A program made the translations under genes and the position numbers. From Flavobacteriales bacterium (GTDB lineage: Bacteria; Bacteroidota; Bacteroidia; Flavobacteriales; PHOS-HE28), in contig SSGN01000134.1 in NCBI GenBank assembly GCA_008016945.1, forward strand, positions 1-17,274: a DNA stretch of 17,274 nt, in the 5' to 3' direction. This document shows positions 6,897-15,256 of the stretch, piece after piece; positions within the stretch are counted from its first letter, which is position 1; each line of letters starts with the position of its first letter. A model generated the notes under the pieces. The model was not told the DNA's origin. It saw only the letters and a program-made list of their open reading frames with translations, and made no database searches.

Positions 6897-7897
6897 CGTC
6901 GCGTTCCATTCTTACGGCCCGTGAAGACTGTAGAAAGCAAGTAACGCCATTTATCCCACGTCCAGCGACCATCGCAGCGCATGTGTTGCAAGGCCGCAGC
7001 GGACCCGAATGCGGGCAGGTGATAGAACAGGGCGTTCCAATGGTGCGCGAGTTGGATGTCCAACGCCACTTGATCGAACGTGCCCCGCTCCTTGTTCAAC
7101 TGCGACAGACGCGAGAGCCATTCCTTGAAGGCCACCACATCGGCCGCCGTGAACGGCTTGGGAAAACACTTCACCGTGGCCAGGTGCAGGTCGCGTTGCG
7201 CATCGGTGAGCGGCCAGCCCAGGCGGTCGAACACGTAGCGGGACAATGCGCGCTGATCAGCCACACGATCACGGCCGTGGGCGATGTTCATCGTGCCTTT
7301 CCGGTAGTGGATCAGCGGACGGTCCAGGTTCAGGAACTTCGTGTGGCGCGCCAGTTCGAGCTGGTGCATCCAATCCTCACCGTAGCGCGGCCAAGCATCC
7401 GCGAAGCGCACGTCGTGCCGACGAAGCACGGCGGAGCGGTACGCAGCGGCAGGTTGGTTCAGCGGCACGCCGAAGAGCATGCGCGCCTTGCTCGATGCAT
7501 CGGAGAGTTCCACGCGGTGCCACGTGTCCGGCTCCGACATCAACTGAATGTGTCCGCTGGTGGCCCCGACGTCCGGGTGCTTGTCGAGCACATCCACCTG
7601 TACCGCGAAGCGGTCGGGGAACATGATGTCATCGGCATCAACGCGGATGATGTACTCGCCCTGCGCGGCATCCATGCCCCGCTGTGCGGCACCGCCGGGT
7701 CCCACGTTGCTCGGTAGTTCGATGATGCGCAAGCGGGGGTCGGTGAAGGAGCGCAGCAGCTCCAGGCTGCCATCCGTGCTGGCATCGTCCACGGCGATCA
7801 CCTCGAAGTCCCGGAACGTCTGGTCGAAAACGCTGTCCAGGCACTCCTTGAGCCAGGGCGCCTTATTGAAGACGGGTATGACCACCGAGACCTTCAT
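6893..7897 (-). CDS. Family 2 glycosyltransferase
   Basis: A 334-residue GT-A enzyme. Motifs are MKVSVVIPVFNK (1-12), VDDASTDGS (36-44), NVGPGGAAQRG (64-74), the metal/nucleotide motif VDADD (86-90) and YGEDW (172-176) with the likely catalytic acidic residues E174/D175. The C-terminal third is helical and basic with no obvious transmembrane segment, so it is probably membrane-peripheral. Both ends overlap neighbouring genes by four bases (ATGA), placing it firmly in the operon. The specificity is not readable. The GPGGAAQRG variant of the usual G-x-x-x-ARN segment is shared with many polysaccharide GT2 enzymes. Confidence 0.93.
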   Translation of the reverse strand: MKVSVVIPVFNKAPWLKECLDSVFDQTFRDFEVIAVDDASTDGSLELLRSFTDPRLRIIELPSNVGPGGAAQRGMDAAQGEYIIRVDADDIMFPDRFAVQVDVLDKHPDVGATSGHIQLMSEPDTWHRVELSDASSKARMLFGVPLNQPAAAYRSAVLRRHDVRFADAWPRYGEDWMHQLELARHTKFLNLDRPLIHYRKGTMNIAHGRDRVADQRALSRYVFDRLGWPLTDAQRDLHLATVKCFPKPFTAADVVAFKEWLSRLSQLNKERGTFDQVALDIQLAHHWNALFYHLPAFGSAAALQHMRCDGRWTWDKWRYLLSTVFTGRKNGTRR

Positions 7898-8898
7898 GCG
7901 GACCAGAGGCCGAGTTTACGCCCGGCACGGTAGAGCGTCCAGCCCGGCGCGGCAAGACCGGTGCGCATCCGCCTCCAGCGCGCGTCCAGTTCGGGCTCCA
8001 CCATGCCGGGGTCGTCACCCGCCAACGAACGCAGCCGCTTCAACAGACGAAACTGCTTTTCGCTGCCGACCGTCGCGTTCCATTTGATGACGAAGCGGAA
8101 CACCATGCGACGAATCATGGCCGCGTGCTGCGCCTGCGCGTTGGATGGGCGTACCGCCGGCATGCCGGCATGACCGAGAGCGAGCAGCTCCACCAGATCA
8201 TGCTGGCCGGTGGCTGCGGCCATGGCGCTGAGGAGCGCCGCCGTCTCGATCACGAAGGCTTCCGCCCCGCGCATGGTCTTGCTCTGCGGCTGAAGCCGGA
8301 ACACGGCCAGATCCTTCGGGATGGTGCTCACGTGCTGCGGGCCGTAAGCGAACAGCACGCGCCACCAGAGGTCGAGGTCCATGGCGTAATGGAGCGTGGG
8401 GTCCACACCGCCCACGGCCCGCACGGCATCCCTGTGGTAGAAGGTGGACTGCTGGTTCACCGCCGGCGCGATGAAGAGCGCATCCGGACGCGCGGTATCG
8501 TTCAAGCGGGAACGTTCCTGCACACCGTCGGGGCTCTCCAACAACCGGTGTCCTTCGAGCACCACGAGGTTCGGGTCGGCGGCGAACGCATCGCCCACGG
8601 CCTGCAATGCGCCGGGCAGCAGCCGGTCGTCGCTGTTGAGCCAGCTGAACACGCCGCCGGTGGCGTGCCCGAGCCCCTTGTTGATGGCATCACTCTGCCC
8701 CCGGTCGGCCTCGCTGCACCACCACGCCAAGCGGTGCGCGTGTTGCTCGATCACTTCGCGTGAACCATCATCACTGCCGCCATCCACCACGATGTGTTCG
8801 AGGTACGGGTACGCCTGTTCATGCACGGAACGCAGGCATTCCTCCAGGTAGGCGCGCTGCTGGTAGCTCGGGGTGATGATGGAGATCAGCAGCGGCAT
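7894..8898 (-). CDS. Family 2 glycosyltransferase (NSDD-type)
   Basis: A 334-residue GT2 enzyme with SIITPSYQQ (6-14), VVDGGSDDGS (37-46), SEADRGQSDAINKG (62-75), the metal site WLNSDD (86-91) in place of the more common D-A-D-D, and AMDLDLWWR (172-180) as the acceptor/base region. This motif set belongs to the GT2 subgroup often annotated WcaA-like, common in capsule and exopolysaccharide loci. The N-terminal start gives the expected first strand directly. It begins six bases after the upstream GT4 stop and overlaps the downstream GT2 by four bases, so it is cotranscribed. The donor and acceptor are unknown. The C-terminal region past residue 220 is Ala/Arg-rich and variable. Confidence 0.93.
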   Translation of the reverse strand: MPLLISIITPSYQQRAYLEECLRSVHEQAYPYLEHIVVDGGSDDGSREVIEQHAHRLAWWCSEADRGQSDAINKGLGHATGGVFSWLNSDDRLLPGALQAVGDAFAADPNLVVLEGHRLLESPDGVQERSRLNDTARPDALFIAPAVNQQSTFYHRDAVRAVGGVDPTLHYAMDLDLWWRVLFAYGPQHVSTIPKDLAVFRLQPQSKTMRGAEAFVIETAALLSAMAAATGQHDLVELLALGHAGMPAVRPSNAQAQHAAMIRRMVFRFVIKWNATVGSEKQFRLLKRLRSLAGDDPGMVEPELDARWRRMRTGLAAPGWTLYRAGRKLGLWSA

Positions 8899-8904
8899 GG
8901 TGTG

Positions 8905-10089
8905 TCATCCGGCGATGCGCCTATCGTAGATGGCAAGGGTGCCTTCCAGCATGGCTTCCACGGTGTAGCGAACGGGGATCGCGGCCCTTCCCGCTTGGCC
9001 CATGCGCATGGCCATCCGCCGGTCCTCGACAAGGCTGCACATGCGTTCCACGAGCTCCTCCGGCCGGGCGTAGAGCAGCCCGGTCACGCCATCCACCAGC
9101 AACTCCGGGGTGGCACCCGATGCATGACCGATCACCGGCAGGGCGCAGGCCATGGCCTCCAGGGTCACCCGGCCCAGGGCCTCGTGCCGCGAACATTGCA
9201 ACAGTGCATGCGATCGCTCCATCAGCGGCAAGATATCGTCCACGAAGCCCGCGAACCGCACCGCATCACCCAGGCCCATCCGATCTACCATGGCCTGGAT
9301 GTCCGCGCTGCGACCACTACCCGCAAAGCAGAGCCGGGTGTGCGGATACCGCTTGTGTACCCCGGCGAACGCCTCCAACGCTTCGGCCTGCCCCTTGGAT
9401 GGATGGAACAGCGCGGCGAGCAGGAAGTGGAACTCCTGCTGTTCCCCGCGCATGCCGGCAGCGGCTCCCAATTGCTCCCACCGTGCCATGGACAGCACGC
9501 CATCGGGCAGGAGATGCACCCGATCGGATGCCGGTGCCAGCGCACGCATGTCGTCCACCACGGCTTGGGAGATGGCGATGACGGCCCGCGCCTGGCGCAG
9601 TTCGCGCGCATAGCGTGACATGCCGCCATCCACGCTGAAGCCGTAGTGCAGGAAGGGCAGCTCGCGGATGTGCCAGAGGTGCGGCACACCCAGCGCACGC
9701 GCCACCGGACCGCCCACGCCGATCACGGAACTGTTGGTGTGGATGGCCTGCGCGCCGTGCCTGCGCCCAAGCTCCACGATGGCTGGGAGCAGCCCGTTGT
9801 TGATGCGGTCGCGCTCACGGGCCTGCCTGCGGAAACGCATGCGCTGCAACAGCCGGTGATGTGCGGCGCCCGAGAACACACGCTTGTGCATCCACGGCAC
9901 GAAAGGCACCACCGCATGGGCGATGCCCGTCCGTCGGAGTTCCGCGCACAACGGACCATCGGCCGCCAGCACCACGAAAGGTTCCACGGCACCGGTATTC
10001 TTCGCCGCCACGAGCAGGTCCAGCAGGGAGCGGTTGGCCCCGTACAGTTCGGCGTAGTGCGTGAGGTATAGGATGCGCCGTGCCTTCAT
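8905..10089 (-). CDS. Family 4 glycosyltransferase (GT-B)
   Basis: A 394-residue retaining GT-B enzyme. The first strand is RRILYLTHYAELYGANRSLLDLL with the family-typical G-A-N/E-R-S/V-L segment. The donor domain has LFHPSKGQ (227-234), CFAGSGR (254-260) and EALGRVTLEAMACALPVIG (303-321), with the canonical E-x7-E pair E303/E311. The start was set at MKARR because upstream sequence in the same frame codes for a low-complexity Arg/Gly-rich stretch and lies over the upstream gene. With this start the gene overlaps the upstream stop by exactly four bases (ATGA), as elsewhere in the operon. It is predicted to act on a lipid-linked saccharide in the cytoplasm. Confidence 0.93.
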   Translation of the reverse strand: MKARRILYLTHYAELYGANRSLLDLLVAAKNTGAVEPFVVLAADGPLCAELRRTGIAHAVVPFVPWMHKRVFSGAAHHRLLQRMRFRRQARERDRINNGLLPAIVELGRRHGAQAIHTNSSVIGVGGPVARALGVPHLWHIRELPFLHYGFSVDGGMSRYARELRQARAVIAISQAVVDDMRALAPASDRVHLLPDGVLSMARWEQLGAAAGMRGEQQEFHFLLAALFHPSKGQAEALEAFAGVHKRYPHTRLCFAGSGRSADIQAMVDRMGLGDAVRFAGFVDDILPLMERSHALLQCSRHEALGRVTLEAMACALPVIGHASGATPELLVDGVTGLLYARPEELVERMCSLVEDRRMAMRMGQAGRAAIPVRYTVEAMLEGTLAIYDRRIAG

Positions 10090-11225
10090 GCGCGGTGGGC
10101 GGCCTTTCGCAGGATGGCCTGTAGGTTGGCGACCTGCACTTCCACGCGGTGTGCCTGTTCGGTGTAGGCACGTCCGGCGGTGCCCATGGACAGTGCCAGT
10201 GCGGGATCGTCCACCAAGCGGATCATGTGTGCAGCCATGGCCTCCACATCGTGTTCGGCGCACAACAGGCCGCGTTCTTCATGGGCCACCACATCGGCGA
10301 TGCCCGCATGCCGCGTGGCCACCACCGGAACACCCGTGGCCATTGCTTCCAACACGGCGAGCGGTGTGCCTTCGTGATCGTTGCTCTCCGAGACCACGCT
10401 GTGCTGAACGAAGGCACGGCTTCCGTGCAACAGGCGCACGATCTCATCGGGCCTCTTCACCCCACAGAGGTCCACGCTCTGCTGCAAGCCCAGCTCATCC
10501 ACCAAGGCCTGGCAACGATCCCACAACATGCCCCTGCCCACCATGGTGAGCCGGGCCTGCGGGCGCTGTGCCGCCACCCTGCTGAACGCCTGGATGGTGA
10601 GGTCTGGGGCCTTCTTCTCAGCGAACCGGCCAACCGAAAGGAAGTGCGGTGGTGATCGATCCGGGCGGCCGGGGATGAAATGCTCCACATCGATGCCGTA
10701 GCAGTTGTACACCACTTTATCACGCGGAGCACCGATCGCAAGGAGCTGGGCCTCCATCGCGCGACTCACCACCACCAGCGCACTGGCGTACTGGAACAAC
10801 TCGCGGTAGTTCCCATACTGGACGATGAAGTCCGTTTGGTGCGCATCGAAGCCATGGAAATGCACCACCAACGGCACGCCTGCACGCCTGCACGCCTCCT
10901 CGATCTCGGCCCCCATGTTGCCGTACTCGGCCAGCACCACATCGGGCCGAAGCCGCTCCAACCGATGGGCGAGGCGGTATTTCGCCAGGCCCGGCTGGCC
11001 GCCGAAGCGTTTGCCCACGAGCCGGTCCCAATAGGCCAAGAGGCCATGCGTGCGCACCAATGGCCCGCCGTGCGAGGCATTGCGCGGGGGTACGCCGCCG
11101 GAGACCAGCAGTTCCACCTTCGACAAGCGGTCGATATGAGCGGCGATGAAGGTTTCGCTCCAGGCGTTCTCGGCCGGGGCCGCGACCACGATGCGGAGGG
11201 TGCCTTCAGTTGCCACCGGTGACAC
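10086..11225 (-). CDS. Family 4 glycosyltransferase (WcaL/AmsK-like)
   Basis: A 379-residue GT-B enzyme. Motifs are PAENAWSETFI (17-27), HFHGFDAH (122-129), VGRFAEKKAPDL (198-209) and SESNDHEGTPLAVLEAMATG (279-298), with E285 and E293 as the E-x7-E pair. The combination of HFHGxD, GRFxEKKG/A and DHEGTP-LEA is typical of colanic-acid/amylovoran-type transferases (WcaL, AmsK), so an exopolysaccharide galactose- or glucose-transfer role is plausible but not shown. The start overlaps the end of the upstream gene by 20 bases, and its stop overlaps the next start by four. Only one ATG precedes the first strand, so the start is secure unless a rare codon is used. Confidence 0.92.
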   Translation of the reverse strand: MSPVATEGTLRIVVAAPAENAWSETFIAAHIDRLSKVELLVSGGVPPRNASHGGPLVRTHGLLAYWDRLVGKRFGGQPGLAKYRLAHRLERLRPDVVLAEYGNMGAEIEEACRRAGVPLVVHFHGFDAHQTDFIVQYGNYRELFQYASALVVVSRAMEAQLLAIGAPRDKVVYNCYGIDVEHFIPGRPDRSPPHFLSVGRFAEKKAPDLTIQAFSRVAAQRPQARLTMVGRGMLWDRCQALVDELGLQQSVDLCGVKRPDEIVRLLHGSRAFVQHSVVSESNDHEGTPLAVLEAMATGVPVVATRHAGIADVVAHEERGLLCAEHDVEAMAAHMIRLVDDPALALSMGTAGRAYTEQAHRVEVQVANLQAILRKAAHRA

Positions 11226-12177
11226 GCTTCACGACCCGCCCCAGACGTGCACGCACGGAGGTGTCGGGTTCCTTGTTCTTCTCGGCGAGCCGATGTTCGC
11301 TGTCGGCGATCACGTCCTTGGCGAAACCCGCGGCCAGCAACCTGTCGCGGAAGATGCGCAAGTGTGGCATCAGGGCGCCATCCACCCCCGACACGATCCC
11401 GTCGATCATGGAGCGGGTGAAGTGGATGAAGACGATGGGGTGGACCCCATTGATCGACACCGATCCGTCCGGCCCGATGGTGCGCGCGCATTCCACCATG
11501 TTCCAATTCGCCACGTTGCAGCCGCGGTGCTTCAACACACGCACCCCGTCGAAATACACGGGCAGCAGGTTGAGGTGGGTCTGATCCACGTACTGGCCCT
11601 GGGTGAAATCCTTGATGCAGACCTCGAGGCAGTTGCCTCCCCAGGCCTCCAGGGCCGGTTCACCTCCACGCGAAGCGGCCACGAAGCCTCCGTTGTAGAG
11701 CCCGCCGACGTACAGCAGGTCGAAGTTCGCACGGTCCACCGTGGCGGTGGCGCTTCGCCAGTGCGGGCTCAACAAGAGCGTGGCCGTGTCCAGTTCCTTC
11801 CACAGCCAGTCCGGTGTGCTGAAGAAGTGCAGATCGCAATCGCCGTACATGACCTTGCGCGCGCGCTGCAAGAGGTGGAGCATGAGCACCGGTTTCAGGC
11901 TCCACCTCAGTTCGTCGCTCTGCTCGGCGTACTTGGTACAGATGGCGCTTCCGAGCGCGGTGGGCTTCATGTCCTCCAGCAGCAGGAACTCCACCCCCTT
12001 CCTCCCCCCCGCATCCAGGGTGGCGGCATCCGCCACGTCGGAGACCAGGATGACGAAGGGCAGCTCGGCTTCCCACTGCCGCAAGGAATCGCACAGGGCC
12101 AACGCCCAGCCAAGGTGACTGCGCGTGATGATGGTGCAGAAGCAGTACTCGTGAAATTGGGGTGCCGTGACGTTCAT
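11206..12177 (-). CDS. GT8-like putative glycosyltransferase (GT-A)
   Basis: A 323-residue protein that is not a GT2. The N-terminal strand is YCFCTIITRSHLGWALALCDSL (11-32), the pattern of GT-A enzymes that track donor pools. KVMYGDCDLHFF (108-119) carries a D-x-D motif (D113/D115). NGGFVAASRG (162-171), YVDQTHLNLLP (196-206) and HRGCNVANWNM (217-227) follow the order known for GT8-like nucleotide-diphospho-sugar transferases, ending with a His in FIHFT (250-254) that would help bind metal. It probably adds a hexose. It starts seven bases after the GT2 stop and is translationally close to the next GT4. The GT8 relationship is pattern-based and remote; it could belong to an unclassified GT-A family. 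Confidence 0.82.
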   Translation of the reverse strand: MNVTAPQFHEYCFCTIITRSHLGWALALCDSLRQWEAELPFVILVSDVADAATLDAGGRKGVEFLLLEDMKPTALGSAICTKYAEQSDELRWSLKPVLMLHLLQRARKVMYGDCDLHFFSTPDWLWKELDTATLLLSPHWRSATATVDRANFDLLYVGGLYNGGFVAASRGGEPALEAWGGNCLEVCIKDFTQGQYVDQTHLNLLPVYFDGVRVLKHRGCNVANWNMVECARTIGPDGSVSINGVHPIVFIHFTRSMIDGIVSGVDGALMPHLRIFRDRLLAAGFAKDVIADSEHRLAEKNKEPDTSVRARLGRVVKRVTGGN

Positions 12178-12184
12178 GTTCCCT

Positions 12185-12976
12185 TCACCGTCGGATCAAC
12201 CTGTCCCATGCGGCACGTAGCGCTCCTCGAACACCCATGTATCGATGTGCCTCTTCACGCAACAACATGTATTCCGTACGCAGTGTAGCCAGGTGGCGCA
12301 ATGCCGGTTTGCCGAAGATATAGGCCGTTAGCTCCTCGGCGTTCCGGTTGGTCTCGCTGATCATGCTTCCCTCCCGGACCCGATAGTGGAAGAAGACCTT
12401 GCCAAGGTGTTTGAAACGCATGCCCAATACCGATGCACGCAGCCACATGTCCCAGTCTTCCCACCCCATGTGCGGCATGTGCTCATCGTAGCCTCCCAGC
12501 CTTTCCCACACACTGCGCCGGTAACATGCACAGGCATCGATGTAATTCTTCCTAATCAGCCTCTTGAAATCATGATCAGCAACCTTCCACTCGCCCTCCC
12601 TGGCCCCGAAGAATCGTGCATCACCGAATACGATATCCACATCGCTGTTCCGATCGAGCAGTTCAATGGCCGCACACACGCCCTCATGCTCCAATCTATT
12701 GTCGGCATCGAGCGGGATGATGTACTGTCCTGAAGCATGCGCGACCCCAATGTTCCGTGCCTTCGCCAGCCCCATGTTCGGCTGTACGATGACTTTGAAC
12801 CGCTGGCGGTCCAAGCCATCGACCACCGCGCGTGTCAGGGGATCCTTGGAACCATCGTCCACGACGACGACCTCCACCGGACCTAGGGCGCTATCCCTTG
12901 GGATGCTCTCCAAGGCTTCGACGAGGTACGCCCCCAGATCGTAGCACGTCACGACTATGGAAACCTTGACACCCAT
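12185..12976 (-). CDS. Family 2 glycosyltransferase
   Basis: A compact 263-residue GT2 enzyme: VSIVVTCYDLG (5-15), VVVDDGSKDPLT (37-48), PNMGLAKARNIG (66-77), LDADN (89-93, Asn replacing the usual last Asp), FGDARFFG (117-124) and GWEDWDMW (171-178) with the acidic catalytic pair. The short C-terminal tail suggests a minimal, soluble or peripheral enzyme. The LDADN variant is common among GT2 members that still have activity. It lies seven bases before the GT8-like gene and nine bases after the upstream GT2. Its base composition is lower in GC than the genes on its left. The specificity is unknown. Confidence 0.92.
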   Translation of the reverse strand: MGVKVSIVVTCYDLGAYLVEALESIPRDSALGPVEVVVVDDGSKDPLTRAVVDGLDRQRFKVIVQPNMGLAKARNIGVAHASGQYIIPLDADNRLEHEGVCAAIELLDRNSDVDIVFGDARFFGAREGEWKVADHDFKRLIRKNYIDACACYRRSVWERLGGYDEHMPHMGWEDWDMWLRASVLGMRFKHLGKVFFHYRVREGSMISETNRNAEELTAYIFGKPALRHLATLRTEYMLLREEAHRYMGVRGALRAAWDRLIRR

Positions 12977-12985
12977 TCGTGATGA

Positions 12986-13852
12986 TCAATCCAACCACGG
13001 GTACCGGGGCGCGCCCCACCGCGAACCCACTCTTTTCAGGAACCGTGCCCATGGTCCCGGAACGCCTTGCTCCATGCGATCGAACGCGACCCGCAACATC
13101 TGCGCTGTTCCTGCCTCGAAGAACCCACTATGCCGCTCATGAAGTCGTTCATGCAATCGGCTCATCCGGTCCATATCCGCCGATGCGGCACCCGGATGCT
13201 TCCGATAACCGGAAGTGGGCTTCCGCAAGAACGCGAACCGCTTGCCGGCCTTGACCAGACGCACCCACAACTCGTAATCCTCGATATGTTGCAGGTGCGG
13301 ATCCGTGGTGAATCCGCCGACCTCCTCGATCACGGATCGTTTCAACACGGTAGCCGAGGGTTGAATGAAATTGTGGATGGCCAAGGAGAAAGGGAAGTGG
13401 TCGACCTTCCAATCGGGAAGGAACAACTCGGTCCGGAACGACCTTCCGGGCGGGTCTTGGAAGCGCACCACCGGCCCTGTCGCCACATCCGCCTTCGATC
13501 CGTCGCCAATGAGTTTCAATGTCCGTTCCAGATGCCATGGTGCCCAAATATCATCGGGATCCAGGAAGGCGAGGTAGCGCCCCTTCGCAGCCGCCATCGC
13601 CGAATTTCGTGCTGCACTCACCCCTTGGTTGTGCGCATGCCGTATCAGCTCGACCCGGTTCTTCGGGTGCGCTGTGGCGAACTCCTGGACGATACGGGTG
13701 GTCCCGTCCTCCGGTCCATGGTCGTCGACCACCACGATCTCCCAATCCGCATGGGTCTGGCACGCGATCGACCGCAATGCACGACCGATGAAAGCCCCCA
13801 TGCGGTAGGCAGGGAGGATCGCGGTGACCCGCTGTTCGGTGGACATCGGCAA
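12986..13852 (-). CDS. Family 2 glycosyltransferase
   Basis: A 288-residue GT2 enzyme: VTAILPAYRMG (9-19), VVVDDHGPEDGT (40-51), NQGVSAARN (75-83), LDPDD (97-101, metal/nucleotide site) and HIEDYELWVR (189-198, catalytic region). After residue 200 comes a basic helical tail. Two adjacent ATG codons, 13852 and 13846, could serve as start; the second (MSTEQR) is equally good. Upstream lie 325 bases without a gene, so this may head a transcription unit. Only an imperfect -7-like element (CATCTTTG, 13879-13872) is visible there. Downstream it runs into the packed operon with a nine-base gap. Confidence 0.92.
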   Translation of the reverse strand: MPMSTEQRVTAILPAYRMGAFIGRALRSIACQTHADWEIVVVDDHGPEDGTTRIVQEFATAHPKNRVELIRHAHNQGVSAARNSAMAAAKGRYLAFLDPDDIWAPWHLERTLKLIGDGSKADVATGPVVRFQDPPGRSFRTELFLPDWKVDHFPFSLAIHNFIQPSATVLKRSVIEEVGGFTTDPHLQHIEDYELWVRLVKAGKRFAFLRKPTSGYRKHPGAASADMDRMSRLHERLHERHSGFFEAGTAQMLRVAFDRMEQGVPGPWARFLKRVGSRWGAPRYPWLD

Positions 13853-14177
13853 GATCTCGGCTTAACGGCCACAAAGATGGACAAGATCACCGCAGATGCC
13901 CAGGCCCGATCGGGGATCTTTCTTGCCACTCCTGCCGCAGACCTTACCTACAGCATCCCTTCGCCAAGGCGACCGATGGACTCCATACCCGCATCAAGGC
14001 CAGTGATATAGGCTAAGACCACACCATGTGCAATTCCACCATGCCAAACCAAAGCCAGGATCCACACCTCCCTTGCCCTCAACACCCAATGCGCCACTTC
14101 GGGATCGCATCGGTCGACATTCCCTTCAACCTTCAGACCACAATGTCAAACAAGTCATGAACGCACCCCTGATCACC
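13853..14177. other. 325-base gap inside the GT gene series
   Basis: No open frame with a recognisable product is present on either strand. A short perfect palindrome, CCCGATCGGG, is found near 13904-13913, and CATCTTTG on the minus strand (13879-13872) differs by one base from the -7 consensus, 20 bases before the GT2 start. No clear terminator hairpin follows the upstream GT2 stop at 14178. The gap is long compared with the other spacers in this gene series, so it may be a join between separately acquired blocks. Confidence 0.4.
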
Positions 14178-15134
14178 TTACCCCATGGACCGCTCGAACC
14201 GGATCAAGCCTTCGCGCCTGGCGCGTGCGAACTCACGGTGTATGGATCCCTTCGCAGCATCCTTTCGCCAAGTGCGAAAGGCCAACCATGCCCTACCCGG
14301 CCTGAGCTTCAGTAGCCAGGTCAACACATCTCTCAGAGTTCCAGGGACCTCCAGTTTGGGTGGGGGGTGCCCATGCACATGCAAGAGCAGTGCGGCCGAG
14401 AACGAATGACCCTCCGCAAGGCGAAGGAGATATTCCTTCTCCAAGCGCTTCGCCGCGATCAAGTGGGTAAGTTCCAATTCCCGGAACAACCCCTTACCCC
14501 ATCCGGTCGCACACGCTACCCAAGAGAAATCATCATCTCCGCCGGAATTCAGGGCCGTACCCGAACGATCCAGCGCTTTACGCTCCGCTGAAAAGGAAAC
14601 CTCACGCACCAATGCCTCTGCCACTTCGCGACGGACCACCAAGCCTGCCCCCCACGGCACTATATTGTCACGCGGGTCATTGGACCAATGATCGCGTGGC
14701 ACATCACGCAAAGCCAACATTTCCAAATAGGGACCCAGTTCAGCAGCTGGTGGCACCTCGAACTCGGGCAATATGCGAGCTGCCCCGATGACACCGAGTC
14801 GGCCGTGCTCTGCCATCAACTTGACAGTAGTGGCCAGGTAATGCGGGGTCAGAACGTTATCGTCATCCACAAAGAGGATCACTGGTCCCAGACTCTCGCG
14901 TATCCCCCGGATCCTCGCCGGGGTCAGCCCAAGTTCATCTTCCCTTACGTGACGCCCGTTCGCATGCCAACTCAACGAATGCGCGTTGGCCACCGGTGGA
15001 TCACTGGCATTGTCCACCACCAGTAACTCCCAGCGGTCACGTGCCAATGTCTGTGCCTGGAGACTGGCAAGCGTACGTTCCAGATAATCCTGACGTGGGT
15101 TGTGCGTGCAAATGACGACGGAAAGCTGAGACAT
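14178..15134 (-). CDS. Family 2 glycosyltransferase
   Basis: A 318-residue GT2 enzyme starting at MSQLSVVICTHNPR. Motifs are VVDNASDPP (39-47), LGLTPARIRGI (68-78), FVDDDN (88-93, metal/nucleotide site) and a catalytic segment NSGGDDDFSW (196-205) with several acidic residues. The CTHNPR opening and DDDN motif resemble rhamnosyl- or other capsular GT2 enzymes, but the donor cannot be assigned. A central stretch (120-165, PEFEVPPAAELGPYL) and WGAGLVVRR (161-169) are typical of this longer subgroup. A promoter-like TACCTTTG with an upstream TTG precedes the start, so it may be transcribed separately from the GT2 gene 122 bases upstream. The GC content is clearly lower than in the operon at 5607-12177. 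Confidence 0.92.
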   Translation of the reverse strand: MSQLSVVICTHNPRQDYLERTLASLQAQTLARDRWELLVVDNASDPPVANAHSLSWHANGRHVREDELGLTPARIRGIRESLGPVILFVDDDNVLTPHYLATTVKLMAEHGRLGVIGAARILPEFEVPPAAELGPYLEMLALRDVPRDHWSNDPRDNIVPWGAGLVVRREVAEALVREVSFSAERKALDRSGTALNSGGDDDFSWVACATGWGKGLFRELELTHLIAAKRLEKEYLLRLAEGHSFSAALLLHVHGHPPPKLEVPGTLRDVLTWLLKLRPGRAWLAFRTWRKDAAKGSIHREFARARREGLIRFERSMG

Positions 15135-15170
15135 GCAACGATATGTTGGACATTACGCCAAAAGCACGGC

Positions 15171-15178
15171 CAAAGGTA
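15171..15178 (-). promoter_or_regulatory. Candidate -7 element with TTG upstream
   Basis: The minus strand reads TACCTTTG, an exact TAnnTTTG match, 37 bases before the ATG at 15134. A TTG lies 23 bases upstream of it (around 15202-15204), within the spacing described for Flavobacterium promoters. It is the best two-part promoter match in the window. Confidence 0.5.
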
Positions 15179-15256
15179 ACGATGCTCAGCATCACGGGAC
15201 CCAAGGAACACCCGGCCACAACGCCTTTGGGGCACACAGCACGTGCAAGACGCCAT

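Noticed and set aside
10090..10263. N-terminal extension of the GT4 gene by 58 codons
   Set aside because: The extension is Arg/Gly-rich with no structure and overlaps the upstream GT. Starting at 10089 gives the usual GT4 first strand and a four-base overlap.
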